Assembly (NCBI GenBank): GCA_002862545.1
Contig: PKDJ01000146.1
Span: 1 to 39,840, forward strand
Source of the DNA: Pseudomonadota bacterium
GTDB lineage: Bacteria > Myxococcota_A > UBA796 > GCA-2862545
DNA length: 39,840 nucleotides
Reading direction: 5' to 3'
Part shown: positions 17,025 to 25,799 of the stretch, in pieces
How the letters are laid out: each line of letters starts with the position of its first letter
Numbering within the stretch: the first letter of the stretch is position 1
Program-made: the position numbers and the translations under genes
Notes under the pieces: model-generated
Told to the model about the DNA's origin: nothing
Databases searched by the model: none
What the model saw: the letters and a program-made list of their open reading frames with translations, nothing else

Positions 17025-18302
17025 TCAGCACTCCGCGAGCTGGTCGTAGGTCACCTCGACCTGGTCACCCTCGAGGAGCCCGGCCTCGGTGGCTCCGACC
17101 GTGACCTCGCGGGTGCCCGGATGCCAGGACCAGGCATCCACCGGGGCGCCGTTCACGGTCACCGCGATGGTGTCCGGATCCGCAGCGTGGTCGAGGAGGA
17201 AGCGTGCGTCGGGCACGGAGTGCGCGGCCAGCGACGGCATGAACGGGGCCCAGGAGCCCGCGTTGATCGGGGCCTGCACGCCACTGGTCGCGGTCACGGC
17301 CTGCCGGTAGCCCTCGTCATTGCCCCACATGTCGTCGATGAAGGCCGACACGGTGACGAGGGCGGGATCGCCACCCTTGGCGGTGATCATCCGCTCCACG
17401 TAGACGGACCAGTCGTGGTCACTGTGGTCCCGCTCGTCGGAGACGACGATCACGTGGAGCTGTGCTCCGGGGCGCAGGAGGCCCTCGTTGCAGCGTCCTG
17501 TCGTTGCCTGGTCGGCGGCGTTCGCCGCGATGGTGAGCATGGCCTCGCGGTCAGGACGGGTCGGGTGGTCGCCGATCCACAGTCCCGCGCCCTGCTGCAC
17601 ACGGGCCTCGAAGATGTCCTGGTAGTCGGGGGTGTCCGAGGTGAGGATGCCGGAGGTGTTGCACCCGTCGTCGGAGTTGGCGACGACGAGCTGCCAGTCG
17701 CCGGTCACAGCCTCCAGATCGTCGATGAACGCCGCGAAGTTGCGGTTGAGCTCGGCCTGGTAGGGGTCCATCGAGGAGGACTGATCGACGATGAAGATCA
17801 GGTCGACCTGGCCGGCGGGGACCTCGAAGGCCTGAGTGACGCGCCCGGTGTAGGCGCCGTTGCCGTCGGCGAACGCGCGGGCGAGGCCGCTGTCGGCGGT
17901 GACCCGCAGCTCTGCCGCCTCCGGTCCGTCCGTCTCCGGGGTGAAGGCGACCTCGACGCTGAAGGAGGCGCCCGGCTCGAGGTCGAGCGGGAGTGCGGGA
18001 CCTCCCCAGGCGAAGGAGCCGCCCTCGAGGGCGAGCTCGGTAATGGTGGTGGGGGTCTCGCCCGTGTTGGTCACGGTGAAGCGGTCCTGTGCCTCACACC
18101 CGACCCACACGTCTCCGAAGGCCATGGGGTCCGGGTTGATGGTGAGTGCTGCCGGGGCGTCGGTGCCCGGGGAATCTGGAGCATCGGTGCCCGCGGGTGG
18201 CGTGCTGGTCGTCGTCTCCGTGACATCCTCCGCGTCGGCCGTGGAGGAGAAGCCGGTCTCGGCGCTGCAGGCGACGAGGAGGAGGGGGAGGACGAAGCGC
18301 AT
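17025..18302 (-). CDS. VWA-domain lipoprotein with ASH-like domain
   Basis: A lipoprotein of 425 aa. The lipobox is LLVAC and a Thr/Asp-rich linker follows. Then comes an immunoglobulin-like ASH/HYDIN-type domain (about 58-150; PDPMAFGDVWVGCEAQDRFTV, TNTGETPTTITELAL), then a von Willebrand A domain (about 165-350). The MIDAS motif is DQSSSMDP (DxSxS), with further metal-site candidates in VSDERDHSDHD. A final domain (about 370-425) has beta repeats (ITVNGAPVDAWSWHPGTREV type). MIDAS motifs bind divalent cations and mediate adhesion or complex assembly, so this is probably a surface receptor. ATG 18302 has TGGAG upstream; the longer frame from 18320 lacks support. Confidence 0.82.
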   Translation of the reverse strand: MRFVLPLLLVACSAETGFSSTADAEDVTETTTSTPPAGTDAPDSPGTDAPAALTINPDPMAFGDVWVGCEAQDRFTVTNTGETPTTITELALEGGSFAWGGPALPLDLEPGASFSVEVAFTPETDGPEAAELRVTADSGLARAFADGNGAYTGRVTQAFEVPAGQVDLIFIVDQSSSMDPYQAELNRNFAAFIDDLEAVTGDWQLVVANSDDGCNTSGILTSDTPDYQDIFEARVQQGAGLWIGDHPTRPDREAMLTIAANAADQATTGRCNEGLLRPGAQLHVIVVSDERDHSDHDWSVYVERMITAKGGDPALVTVSAFIDDMWGNDEGYRQAVTATSGVQAPINAGSWAPFMPSLAAHSVPDARFLLDHAADPDTIAVTVNGAPVDAWSWHPGTREVTVGATEAGLLEGDQVEVTYDQLAEC

Positions 18303-18430
18303 GAGAATCTCCAGGGTCACACCTTCTCCAAGAGCAGAAACCGATCCAGGGTCTGTTGACCGAGGATCGGCGTTCGCCCGTTGAACAAGGGCTCCCCGGT
18401 GTCTCAGTGTCCCGGGGCTGTCTCAGGGTC

Positions 18431-19288
18431 TCACTCGCAGACGTTGCACTCGCCCTGGTGCTCCCACGCCGTGACGCTGTGCTCCCACACGTCGACCGCA
18501 TGGGTCAGGACCACGAGGGTCTCGGCCTCGGCAATGGTTCCGTCCGGGCCCACGCGTCCAGAGAAGAGCAGCGTGCCGATGTCGGGGTACTCGAGGAAGA
18601 TCGTGAACTCGTCGCCGGAGCCTGTGACGGGTGCGGTGGCATCGCCGGGGATGTTGTACTCGCAGTACGACGTCTCGGTGCCGCTCGACAGCGGCTTCTG
18701 GTCCCAGAAGCAGACGGTCGTGTCGATGATCGAGCCGGGTGGGCGTGCGTTGGACGACTCGTCAATCTCCCCCTTGACCCGGTAGAGACCCGTGATGTCG
18801 GGTGGGTCGTCGCCGAAGTTGACGTCGAAGTCGGACTCGTCGACCGCCACCTCGCTGGAGGGATCCTCGAGCAGGTCGTCGGCATCCTTGGAGCCAGACT
18901 TGGTGTCGTTCTGCGGCTCCGGATCCTCGGGGTCGGGCTCCACGGGCGGAATCTCGCGGTCCTTCAGGCAGTACTCGGCGTAGGTGTCGGACTTGGCCTT
19001 CCAGCAGTCGGCCATCTGGTCGCACTCGGTGTTCGCCAGGCACTCGATCTGGCAGTCGGAGTACCCGTACAGGGCGCGGTCGTCCTGCACGCAGTTGGCG
19101 GCACAGTCGAGGGCCTCGATGCCGGAGCCGTCGGAGAAGCTGCCGAGGGTGACCGGAGGCGGCTCGACGCCACACTCCTCGACGCGCGTACACACGTCGG
19201 CGCACTCGAAGATCTCGTCGGCCTTCTCGGTGAGGATGTCGCAGCCAAAGGCGAGCGGCAGCACGAGGAGCAGGAGTCGCTTGGTCAT
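18431..19288 (-). CDS. Cys-rich lipoprotein of unknown function
   Basis: A 285-residue lipoprotein: positively charged MTKRLLLLVLPLAFGC with a clear lipobox. The next ~95 residues hold ten Cys in a regular array (FECADVCTRVEECG, LDCAANCVQDD, DCQIECLANTECDQMADCW, EYCLKD), resembling the Myxococcota Cys-rich lipoprotein class. A Pro/Asp/Glu-rich linker (IPPVEPDPEDPEPQND) follows, then a beta domain resembling a lipocalin- or META-like barrel (ITGLYRVKGEIDES ... TIFLEYPDIGTLLFSGRVG). The start is set by GGAGG eight bases before ATG 19288; the frame is open further upstream without a ribosome site. Same strand as the VWA lipoprotein downstream, 128 bp away. Confidence 0.7.
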   Translation of the reverse strand: MTKRLLLLVLPLAFGCDILTEKADEIFECADVCTRVEECGVEPPPVTLGSFSDGSGIEALDCAANCVQDDRALYGYSDCQIECLANTECDQMADCWKAKSDTYAEYCLKDREIPPVEPDPEDPEPQNDTKSGSKDADDLLEDPSSEVAVDESDFDVNFGDDPPDITGLYRVKGEIDESSNARPPGSIIDTTVCFWDQKPLSSGTETSYCEYNIPGDATAPVTGSGDEFTIFLEYPDIGTLLFSGRVGPDGTIAEAETLVVLTHAVDVWEHSVTAWEHQGECNVCE

Positions 19289-19375
19289 CGGGGGCCCTCC
19301 ACAGGTCACGGATCGTCGACGAGTATCGCAGACGGTGAGGTCGCACGGCGCATTCAAGGGATCTCGGATGCGGTG

Positions 19376-20200
19376 TCAGTGCCCTTGGAAGTTTGCCTTT
19401 CGCTTGTCGACAAACGCCCCGATGCCCTCCGCGGCGTCATCGGAGGCAAAGAGCTTGGCCTGCAGCTCACGCTCCAGCGCCAGGCCCGCCTCGAGGGGAA
19501 GCTCGGCACCGCTCTGGACGGCCCGCTTGATGTGGCCGACGGCCATGGACGGTGCCTTCGGCGGGGTGAAGCGCTTCGCGTAGTCCAGCACCTCTCGGAG
19601 AAAGGACGCCTCGTCCTCGGCGTCGATCAGCTGATTGACGAGACCGAGGGCCTGGGCCGCCTCATAGTCGACGAGGTTGCCCGTGATCATCAGCTCGATC
19701 GCCTTGGCCTTGCCGAGAGCACGAGCGAGGCGCTGCGTGCCTCCAGTGCCGGGCAGCACGCCGAGCTTGACCTCGGGCAGGCCAGTCTTGCCGGAGCCGC
19801 GACGAGCCAGGCGGAGATCACAGGCGAGCGCGACCTCGAGGCCGCCCCCGACGCAGTGTCCACCGAGGGCTGCGATGGTCAGCTTCGGCGTGTGCTCCAG
19901 GCGCAGGAGGGTCTCGTTGGCGTGGAGGCAGAACATGTACTTGAACTGCGGAGTCACGGCGTCGAGCATGGCGATGTCGGCGCCCGCGCAGAAGAACCGC
20001 TCCCCCTCACCGGCGAGCACCACCACGTGTACGTCGTCGTCGAAGCGCGCCCTCAGCACCGCCTCGTCGAGGTCGCGCATCATGTCGTGGCTGTAGCCAT
20101 TGGCGGGCGGGTTGCGCAGGGTGAGCAAGGCGACGCCGTCGCCAGAGGCGTAGGTGACGAGGCCGCGGGGCATGGCCTCGGGGGCAGACAGAGTGGGCAC
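19376..20200 (-). CDS. Enoyl-CoA hydratase/isomerase family protein
   Basis: A crotonase-fold protein of 274 aa. The oxyanion-hole loop is FFCAGADIAMLD and the second core motif is GGHCVGGGLEVALACDLRLA. The two acidic residues needed for hydration are both present, Glu in GGLEVAL and Glu in GLPEVKLGV, followed by PGTGGTQRLAR. It therefore looks like a true hydratase (2-enoyl-CoA to 3-hydroxyacyl-CoA) and not an isomerase variant. GTG 20200 is preferred, with GGAG seven bases upstream; a frame extension to 20389 overlaps the kinase gene. It lies 23 bases downstream of the kinase stop on the same strand, probably in one transcript, although no functional link is evident. Confidence 0.88.
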   Translation of the reverse strand: MPTLSAPEAMPRGLVTYASGDGVALLTLRNPPANGYSHDMMRDLDEAVLRARFDDDVHVVVLAGEGERFFCAGADIAMLDAVTPQFKYMFCLHANETLLRLEHTPKLTIAALGGHCVGGGLEVALACDLRLARRGSGKTGLPEVKLGVLPGTGGTQRLARALGKAKAIELMITGNLVDYEAAQALGLVNQLIDAEDEASFLREVLDYAKRFTPPKAPSMAVGHIKRAVQSGAELPLEAGLALERELQAKLFASDDAAEGIGAFVDKRKANFQGH

Positions 20201-20223
20201 GAGAGGCTCCGATGCGAGGGGGT

Positions 20224-21177
20224 TCAGCGAGGGTGCGACGGCGGGGGGCCGGCGAGTAGCGATGCGAGGCGCGCGGGAAGCCAGGCTGCGCAGCCGCTCC
20301 GTTGGGCAGGAGCGGTCAGTCCGGCGAGCTGCGCCAGCTGGGCGCGATCCGCACTGGACCAGGGCTGGGTACCGTGCGCGGGAGCCCACCGCTCGAGCAG
20401 GACCCCTGCATCGGGTGGGCGCAGCGTCGGATCGGTCTGGAGGGCGTCCCGGATGACGGCTGCTCTCGACGGGGGAAGGTCGTCGGGCAGCGGCTGTGCG
20501 GCTCCGCTGGTCACCGCCCGCAGCAGCTCGAGCACATCAGGTCCTTGGAACGCACGCTCGTGGGTGACGAGCTCCTGCAGGATGGCGCCCAGCGACCACA
20601 CATCCGCCCGGGCATCGACCTTGCTGGCGTCCTGCAGCTGCTCCGGTGCGATGTATGCCGGGGTTCCGAACGTGCTGCCGGTGGCCGTCATGCGGTCGCC
20701 GTCGAGGAACTTCACGAGGCCGAAGTCGGTGACACGGACGGTGACCGCGTCGTCAGTCAGCTCCAGCAGGAGGTTTGCCGGCTTGAGGTCTCGGTGGACA
20801 AAGCCCGCGGCGTGCGCGGCGGCCATGGCGTCGAGGGTCTGCCGTGCCACGTCGTCGACCTGTGCGGGCGTGAGCGGACGGACATCGAGCAGCTGTCGCA
20901 GCGAGGGACCCCGGACCAGATCGAGCACGAGGGCCAGCTGCTGATCATGGGTGACCAGCTCGTGGACGTGAACCACGTTGGGGTGATGCAGGTCCTGCTG
21001 CACCCGAGCCTCACGGCGCGTGCGCTGCGCTGCGGTCGGACTGCATGCACCGAGCACCTTCAGGGCACGAGCGGGTCCACCGGGCTGTCGGGCTCGGTAG
21101 ACCACAGCGGTGCCGCCCTCTCCGAGCAGCCCCTCGATGAGCCAAGGCCCGAAGTGGTCGCCCGCCTGCAGTGGCAT
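20224..21177 (-). CDS. Eukaryote-type Ser/Thr protein kinase (soluble)
   Basis: A 317-residue kinase with a complete motif set: GEGGTAVVY glycine loop, Lys40 in RALKVL, alpha-C Glu in RREARV, HRDLKPANLL (Asp130), DFGLVKF (Asp151), GTPAYIAPEQ with an intact APE, and DVWSLG. The domain ends near residue 265, and the short tail has no transmembrane helix or sensor domain, so it is a small cytoplasmic kinase. Its ATG overlaps the stop of the TerB/DUF697-like gene by one base (TGATG), so the two are translationally coupled. The upstream protein may be its regulator or substrate. Confidence 0.9.
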   Translation of the reverse strand: MPLQAGDHFGPWLIEGLLGEGGTAVVYRARQPGGPARALKVLGACSPTAAQRTRREARVQQDLHHPNVVHVHELVTHDQQLALVLDLVRGPSLRQLLDVRPLTPAQVDDVARQTLDAMAAAHAAGFVHRDLKPANLLLELTDDAVTVRVTDFGLVKFLDGDRMTATGSTFGTPAYIAPEQLQDASKVDARADVWSLGAILQELVTHERAFQGPDVLELLRAVTSGAAQPLPDDLPPSRAAVIRDALQTDPTLRPPDAGVLLERWAPAHGTQPWSSADRAQLAQLAGLTAPAQRSGCAAWLPARLASLLAGPPPSHPR

Positions 21178-22121
21178 CAGTCCTGGAGGGAGGCGGCCTG
21201 GTCGACGTGTGCGGTCGCTTCGTCGACCGACATCTCACCGGCCGCGAGCTTGTCGCGGAGGGATGCCAGATCGCCGCCCATGGTCTGGGAGACGGTGTCG
21301 ATCTCGCTCTTGCGCGCCTCGTAGGCGCTGCGGCCGTCGGCCTTCGCCTTCTCGAAGAGATCCTTCATCGCGTTCGGGTCGAGGCTGCGGCCGGACTCGA
21401 AGTAGGCCTCCGCGACCTGGCCGACGGCGAAGGTCGACGCGAAGGACGTGGCTGCCCCGAAGGCTGAGCCCCAGCCCGGGACGAACTTCATGAGGTTGTT
21501 GACGGCGATGCGCAGACCCGCGCCACCTGCGATGGTGCCGATCAGCGACTTCGCGCTGGAGGCATCGAGGTCGTGGCCCCAGTACTGGCCGATGTCGCGA
21601 ACCAGCTTGACCTGGAAGCCGACGACCATGAGGTCAGTCAGGACCGCGATGCCGGGGAAGGGGTTGGCGCCGACGACAGCCGAGAGCACGGCGTACTTGA
21701 AGGTGTCTTCGAGGATCTCGGTGTGCCGCGCGACGGGGTCGGCGATCGGCAGAATGCCTACGGGTGCGAGGGTGTCGCGGGCCTCGCCGAGCACCTGGCC
21801 GAGGAGGGTGGACTCGGCCTCGTCCGGGTAGATCTTCTTGAGGGCGTTGACCTCGTCCATCGTGGCCTTGCCGTCGGCGTAGGCCACGGCGAAGGCCGCC
21901 CGGTAGACCCGGCGCCGGTGGGCGTCGTCGTCGGCGAGGACGGCGATCTCGGCCTCGAGATCGATGGAGCTGGAGAGCACTTGGTCCAGAGCGTCGATGT
22001 GACCCGAGAACGCCCCGGCAATCTCGGCGCGCTCGGTGGCATCGAGCACACCATCGGCCTTCGCCACGGCCACGAGGCAGCGCAGGCCAGCCAGGGTCTT
22101 GCGATCGAGCGTCTCGGACAT
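21177..22121 (-). CDS. TerB-like plus DUF697-like protein
   Basis: A 314-residue protein. The first ~110 residues are helical and resemble TerB/DUF533 modules (LRCLVAVAKADGVLDATERA, AAFAVAYADGKATMDEVNAL, each with an acidic AxxDG motif that can bind metal). The next ~130 residues resemble DUF697: hydrophobic helices (KYAVLSAVVGANPFPGIAVL, MVVGFQVKLVRDIGQYWG) and Gly/Ala-rich GTIAGGAGLRIAVNNLMKFVPGWGSAFGA, which may insert into or lie on the membrane. ATG 22121 has GGAGG. TerB and DUF697 modules are found in membrane-stress and GTPase-linked systems; the assignment here is by pattern. The kinase gene that follows is coupled to it (TGATG). Confidence 0.72.
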   Translation of the reverse strand: MSETLDRKTLAGLRCLVAVAKADGVLDATERAEIAGAFSGHIDALDQVLSSSIDLEAEIAVLADDDAHRRRVYRAAFAVAYADGKATMDEVNALKKIYPDEAESTLLGQVLGEARDTLAPVGILPIADPVARHTEILEDTFKYAVLSAVVGANPFPGIAVLTDLMVVGFQVKLVRDIGQYWGHDLDASSAKSLIGTIAGGAGLRIAVNNLMKFVPGWGSAFGAATSFASTFAVGQVAEAYFESGRSLDPNAMKDLFEKAKADGRSAYEARKSEIDTVSQTMGGDLASLRDKLAAGEMSVDEATAHVDQAASLQD

Positions 22122-22180
22122 CAGGCCTCCATCGGGACGGCGGCGTAACACAGCCGGACCGTCCCGGGTGTCGTGGAGGG

Positions 22181-25174
22181 CTACTTACCTGCTGCCTTCG
22201 CCCGCTTCTTCGCGGCCTTGGGATCGTTCTCGAGGAGCTGGGCCTCTGCCTGAGCGCTCCAGTCGAGGCTCTCGTAGGTGACGCCCGCCGCGTCGAGGGA
22301 GGGCTTCAGCTCGGAGGCGTTGCCACGGATGGTGACGATCGCGTGGTCGGCGCAGGCGCCGGCCGCCGCGGTGAGCTGTGCGCCGTCGACATCTGCGATC
22401 TGCTCACCGAGGCCGTCGTACCAGCTGAAGTCGCGGTTCGGATCCTTGATGATCTCGATCAGGCCTGCCTGCATTCCGGCCATCGACTGGAAGCGGAGGC
22501 CGAACTCACGGGCGTAGTGCAGCTTGTGGACGGAGAGGCGGCTCTCGTCGAGGGCACCGGCTGCGGGCGCGCTGGCGACGGCCTGCACCTGCTTGACCGC
22601 ATCTCCCGCCTTCACGGCGGGGGTGAGCGCGAAGAGCTGGAGCATGCCGAGCCCGCCGGGGTACTGCTGAGCGGATGCGACCGACACGAAGGCCGGCACG
22701 CCGGCCTTGGCCATGGCGTCGTCGAGCTGCTCGTCGAGGAGCTGACCGAGCAGGGCGCTCGCAGCCCAGGTGTCGGGCGTCCAGTCGCTCAGGCGGCAGC
22801 CGAGGTCGATCGTGGCGAAGGCGCTGTTCGGATCGTCGAGGAGGACCACCTTGGTGGTGGTCGGCGCCGCAGGTGGCGCTGCGAGGCCCTCGATTGCGCT
22901 GCCCTGCTTCTTCCAGGTCTTCAGGTAGCGCTCGGCATTCTGGATGGCGGTGCTCGGCTGGACGTTGCCGACGTAGAGGAGGGTGGCATTGCTCGTGTTG
23001 TACTTCTGGTCGAGGTAGGCGCTGACATCTCCCGCGCCCATCTTCTTCCAGCGCTCCAGGTCGGCCCAGCTGGGCCGCCAGGGCAGAGGGTGCCCCGGAG
23101 CGAGGTGATCCCACTGGGTCTTGTCGGACCACCAGTCCGGGCTGAAGAGGTCGGCGATCAGGGCGTTCTTCTGGACCTTGAGCCAGCGTGCCTTGCCGTC
23201 CTGGCCCGCCTCGCGAGTGTTCACGATGCGGCGCAGCGAGAAGCTGAGCGCGTTCATGTTGCCGGCCGAGGCCTTCAGGCGCTCGACGCTGACCTCCGCG
23301 TCGCGGGTGTGCTCCCACGAGCCGGCGACATCGATGACCGAGGCCTTCGGATCCCAGAGCATCGGGTTGGGCATGCGACGCTGGAAGGCGTCGGCGAAGT
23401 CGTCGAGGCCCAGCTCACCCGTGGAGCGGCCACCGCCCCAGACCCAGATGCCCGACACGGTCGGCGCCATGCCGTGAGGCTTGACCACGATGTCGACGCC
23501 ATTCGAGAGGGTCTGCTGCTTGATGTCCGACATGTCGGGGCCGCTGTAGGCTGCGACGATGTCGTCTCGGGTGATGCCCTCGCCCGACAGACGGAAGGTC
23601 AGGTCGGGGAGGTCGCCCGGGTAGCCGCCCGCGCGGTCGAGTCCGGCGATGCGTTTCTCGGGCGGGAGCGGCTCGAGGAGCAGGGTGACGGCCTGCTTGC
23701 GGCCCAGGAAGTTCTGGGCCAGCTGCTCGATCTCCCGCGCGTCGGTGTTGAGCACCGCGTTGATCTGGTCGGAGTGCAGCGTGAGGCGGCCCGTGAAGTG
23801 GGCATAGCGGGCGGTGGCCACGGCTCGGCCTCGGTCCGGATCGGCGAGGTCGTCGATGTCGTGCAGCACCCCGGTCAGGCCGCGTCGCGAGCCGTTGAAC
23901 AGCAGCTGATCGAGCAACACCTTGTAGTCGGGGTGCCAGAGGAAGGCGACCTGGTCCATCAGGCGGTCGGCCATGCCCTCGGCAGAGGCCTGCTGCGTGA
24001 GGCCCACGGCACACATCAACACGGAGCCATCGAGCAGCTGCTGGGTACGGCAGTCGATCTTCGGTGTGCCGAGGACGGGGTCGGTCGCGACGGCAGGGTC
24101 CTTGCCGATCTCACCACGTGCGAGGCCGTTGAGGGTCGCGGCGGCGACGGTGTAGAGGTGGCCGTTCTGTCGGTAGGAGCCTGGGAGTGGCCAGGCGACC
24201 ACGACGGTCTTCTCGTCGACCGGAACCTGGACCGTCTTGATCGGCTCTCCGACGGCCGGGGCCTTGGCGGCCTCGCCGATCTCGTCGCCAGCGCGCGACT
24301 CGAGCCCGACATCCATGGGCAGGTAGTCGTCTGGCCTGTCGGGGTCGGACAGCACGATGGTCCAGTGGGCTGGGTTCGCCGGGTCGTGGTCCTCGACGCT
24401 CGGCTTCGCGTACTTCTTGATGTGCTCCTCGGTGATGCCCTCGTGGAAGAGGGTGGGCTCCATCGCCGCGAACAGGAGCGTGGTGACGTCCTCCATGTCG
24501 ATGTCGCCAGCGACGAGCAGGGTGGTGCGATCGACCGTCCAGCTGTCGCTCGCCCAGGAGACGACCTCGTCGAGCTTCAGGCCGTCGAGGCTGGAGCCGG
24601 GAGGGGCGATGGTGCCGTACGGATGGTCGGTTGGGAAGGCACGCTCATACAGATGGGGCAGAGCCTGCGCAAAGGGGTCGCCGCCTGCCAGGAGAGGCCG
24701 GTTCTTCACGAGCTCCCGTGAGGCATCGAAGGAGACCTTCTGGACTCCCTGGAGGCCGCTGGAGAGGCGAGTGCTCTCGAGAGAGAGGAGAGCAGGCAGG
24801 GACTCCTTCGGCCCGATGGTCAGGAACGAGGTGTGGTCGGCGCTTGTGGTCGCGTAGTGATGCGCGCCGAGCGCGTACAGGGCGTCTTGCACGCGGGTGC
24901 CGCCGGGCCGAGACTGGAACCACAGGTACTCGGCGAGCTGTGCGGTGCCTGACTTGCCGGCAGGATCGAGGCTGGCGCCGCCATCGATCACGGTGGCAAC
25001 CGCCACGACAGGTGCCGTGTCGTCTGCCTGCAGCAGCACGCGCAGGCCGGAGGGAAAGGTCAGCTCACGCGTCTCTACGTGGTAGCCGGGCACCTCGACC
25101 GCAAAGTCGGGCGCCTGTGGCATCTGTGCCGACGCGTGGTTCAGGGCGGACAAGAAAAGGGCTGTGGTCAGCAT
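22181..25174 (-). CDS. Large exported M16-like protein lacking the zinc motif
   Basis: A 997-residue protein with signal peptide MLTTALFLSALNHASA (cut after ASA). It has two pitrilysin/insulinase-like (M16) halves, each made of paired domains. The first begins around residue 35 (TRELTFPSGLRVLLQADDTA) and the second around residue 550 (QQTLSNGVDIVVKPHGMAP). The inverse zinc motif HxxEH, expected after the 'DPAGKxGTA' turn, reads Q79-L-A-E82-Y83: both His ligands are lost and only Glu remains. It is therefore predicted to be proteolytically inactive, perhaps a chaperone-like or scaffolding homologue, as non-catalytic M16 subunits are elsewhere. The last ~15 residues are Lys/Ala-rich. ATG 25174 has CGGAG upstream. 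Confidence 0.85.
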   Translation of the reverse strand: MLTTALFLSALNHASAQMPQAPDFAVEVPGYHVETRELTFPSGLRVLLQADDTAPVVAVATVIDGGASLDPAGKSGTAQLAEYLWFQSRPGGTRVQDALYALGAHHYATTSADHTSFLTIGPKESLPALLSLESTRLSSGLQGVQKVSFDASRELVKNRPLLAGGDPFAQALPHLYERAFPTDHPYGTIAPPGSSLDGLKLDEVVSWASDSWTVDRTTLLVAGDIDMEDVTTLLFAAMEPTLFHEGITEEHIKKYAKPSVEDHDPANPAHWTIVLSDPDRPDDYLPMDVGLESRAGDEIGEAAKAPAVGEPIKTVQVPVDEKTVVVAWPLPGSYRQNGHLYTVAAATLNGLARGEIGKDPAVATDPVLGTPKIDCRTQQLLDGSVLMCAVGLTQQASAEGMADRLMDQVAFLWHPDYKVLLDQLLFNGSRRGLTGVLHDIDDLADPDRGRAVATARYAHFTGRLTLHSDQINAVLNTDAREIEQLAQNFLGRKQAVTLLLEPLPPEKRIAGLDRAGGYPGDLPDLTFRLSGEGITRDDIVAAYSGPDMSDIKQQTLSNGVDIVVKPHGMAPTVSGIWVWGGGRSTGELGLDDFADAFQRRMPNPMLWDPKASVIDVAGSWEHTRDAEVSVERLKASAGNMNALSFSLRRIVNTREAGQDGKARWLKVQKNALIADLFSPDWWSDKTQWDHLAPGHPLPWRPSWADLERWKKMGAGDVSAYLDQKYNTSNATLLYVGNVQPSTAIQNAERYLKTWKKQGSAIEGLAAPPAAPTTTKVVLLDDPNSAFATIDLGCRLSDWTPDTWAASALLGQLLDEQLDDAMAKAGVPAFVSVASAQQYPGGLGMLQLFALTPAVKAGDAVKQVQAVASAPAAGALDESRLSVHKLHYAREFGLRFQSMAGMQAGLIEIIKDPNRDFSWYDGLGEQIADVDGAQLTAAAGACADHAIVTIRGNASELKPSLDAAGVTYESLDWSAQAEAQLLENDPKAAKKRAKAAGK

Positions 25175-25291
25175 GGGTCTCTCCGGGCCGCCAGAGCATC
25201 ACCCAAGAGCGCATGCTTTGCCAGCGTGGCCCCGTGACCGTCCCTTCAGAGTGCGAGCTGTAGCGCTGCTCCGATCAGACGCGGAGACGCG

Positions 25292-25756
25292 TCAGCGCAC
25301 CTGGAAGACGCCGTCGATCTCCACAGCGACCCCGAACGGTAGTCCGGCGACCCCGACTGCAGCCCGGGCGTGGCGTCCGGCCTCGCCAAACACCTGGATC
25401 ATCAGCTCTGAGGCCCCGTTGATCACGTGGGGCTGCTCGCCGAAGTCGGGCGTGCAGTTCACGAACCCGTTCAGCTTCACCGCCTGCACGACCCGGTCGA
25501 GGTCACCGTCGAGGGCGCCGGAGAGCTGGGCGAGGATCGCCAGACCGACAACGCGCGCGCACTCCTTGCCTTCCTCGGTGGAGTAGTCCCGCCCGACCTT
25601 GCCGATCCAGGCGAAGTCGCCGTCGACCACGGGGACCTGCCCGGCGATGTAGACCAGATCGCCGACGCGACGCCACGGGACGTAGTTGGCGGCGGGCTTG
25701 GACGGGGGGGGCAGGACGATACCGAGGGCGTCGAGCCGCTCCTGGATGCTGGACAA
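25292..25756 (-). CDS. RidA-family (YjgF/UK114) enamine/imine deaminase
   Basis: A 154-residue RidA-superfamily protein; family members hydrolyse reactive enamine or imine intermediates such as 2-aminoacrylate. Visible are PPPSKPAANYVPWRRVGDLVYIAGQVP (subfamily start), IGKVGRDYSTEEGKECARVV, NGFVNCTPDF and FGEAGRHARAAVGVAGLPFG (conserved Arg and Gly), ending VAVEIDGVFQVR. This variant is longer than the 125-aa RidA and belongs to the 'atu1372-like' type. A TTG at 25756 is the best start because GGAGG lies five bases upstream and it begins at SSIQERLDALG; the frame is open to 26002 but antisense-like there. It follows the RelA/SpoT-like gene by 43 bp on the same strand. Confidence 0.85.
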   Translation of the reverse strand: MSSIQERLDALGIVLPPPSKPAANYVPWRRVGDLVYIAGQVPVVDGDFAWIGKVGRDYSTEEGKECARVVGLAILAQLSGALDGDLDRVVQAVKLNGFVNCTPDFGEQPHVINGASELMIQVFGEAGRHARAAVGVAGLPFGVAVEIDGVFQVR

Positions 25757-25799
25757 GGCGACCTCCGAGTGGAGGCGCACGGTAGCACCTCGCGGGGCC

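Noticed and set aside
18356..20944. 862-codon plus-strand frame
   Set aside because: It is antisense to a Cys-rich lipoprotein, an enoyl-CoA hydratase and a kinase with clear motifs.
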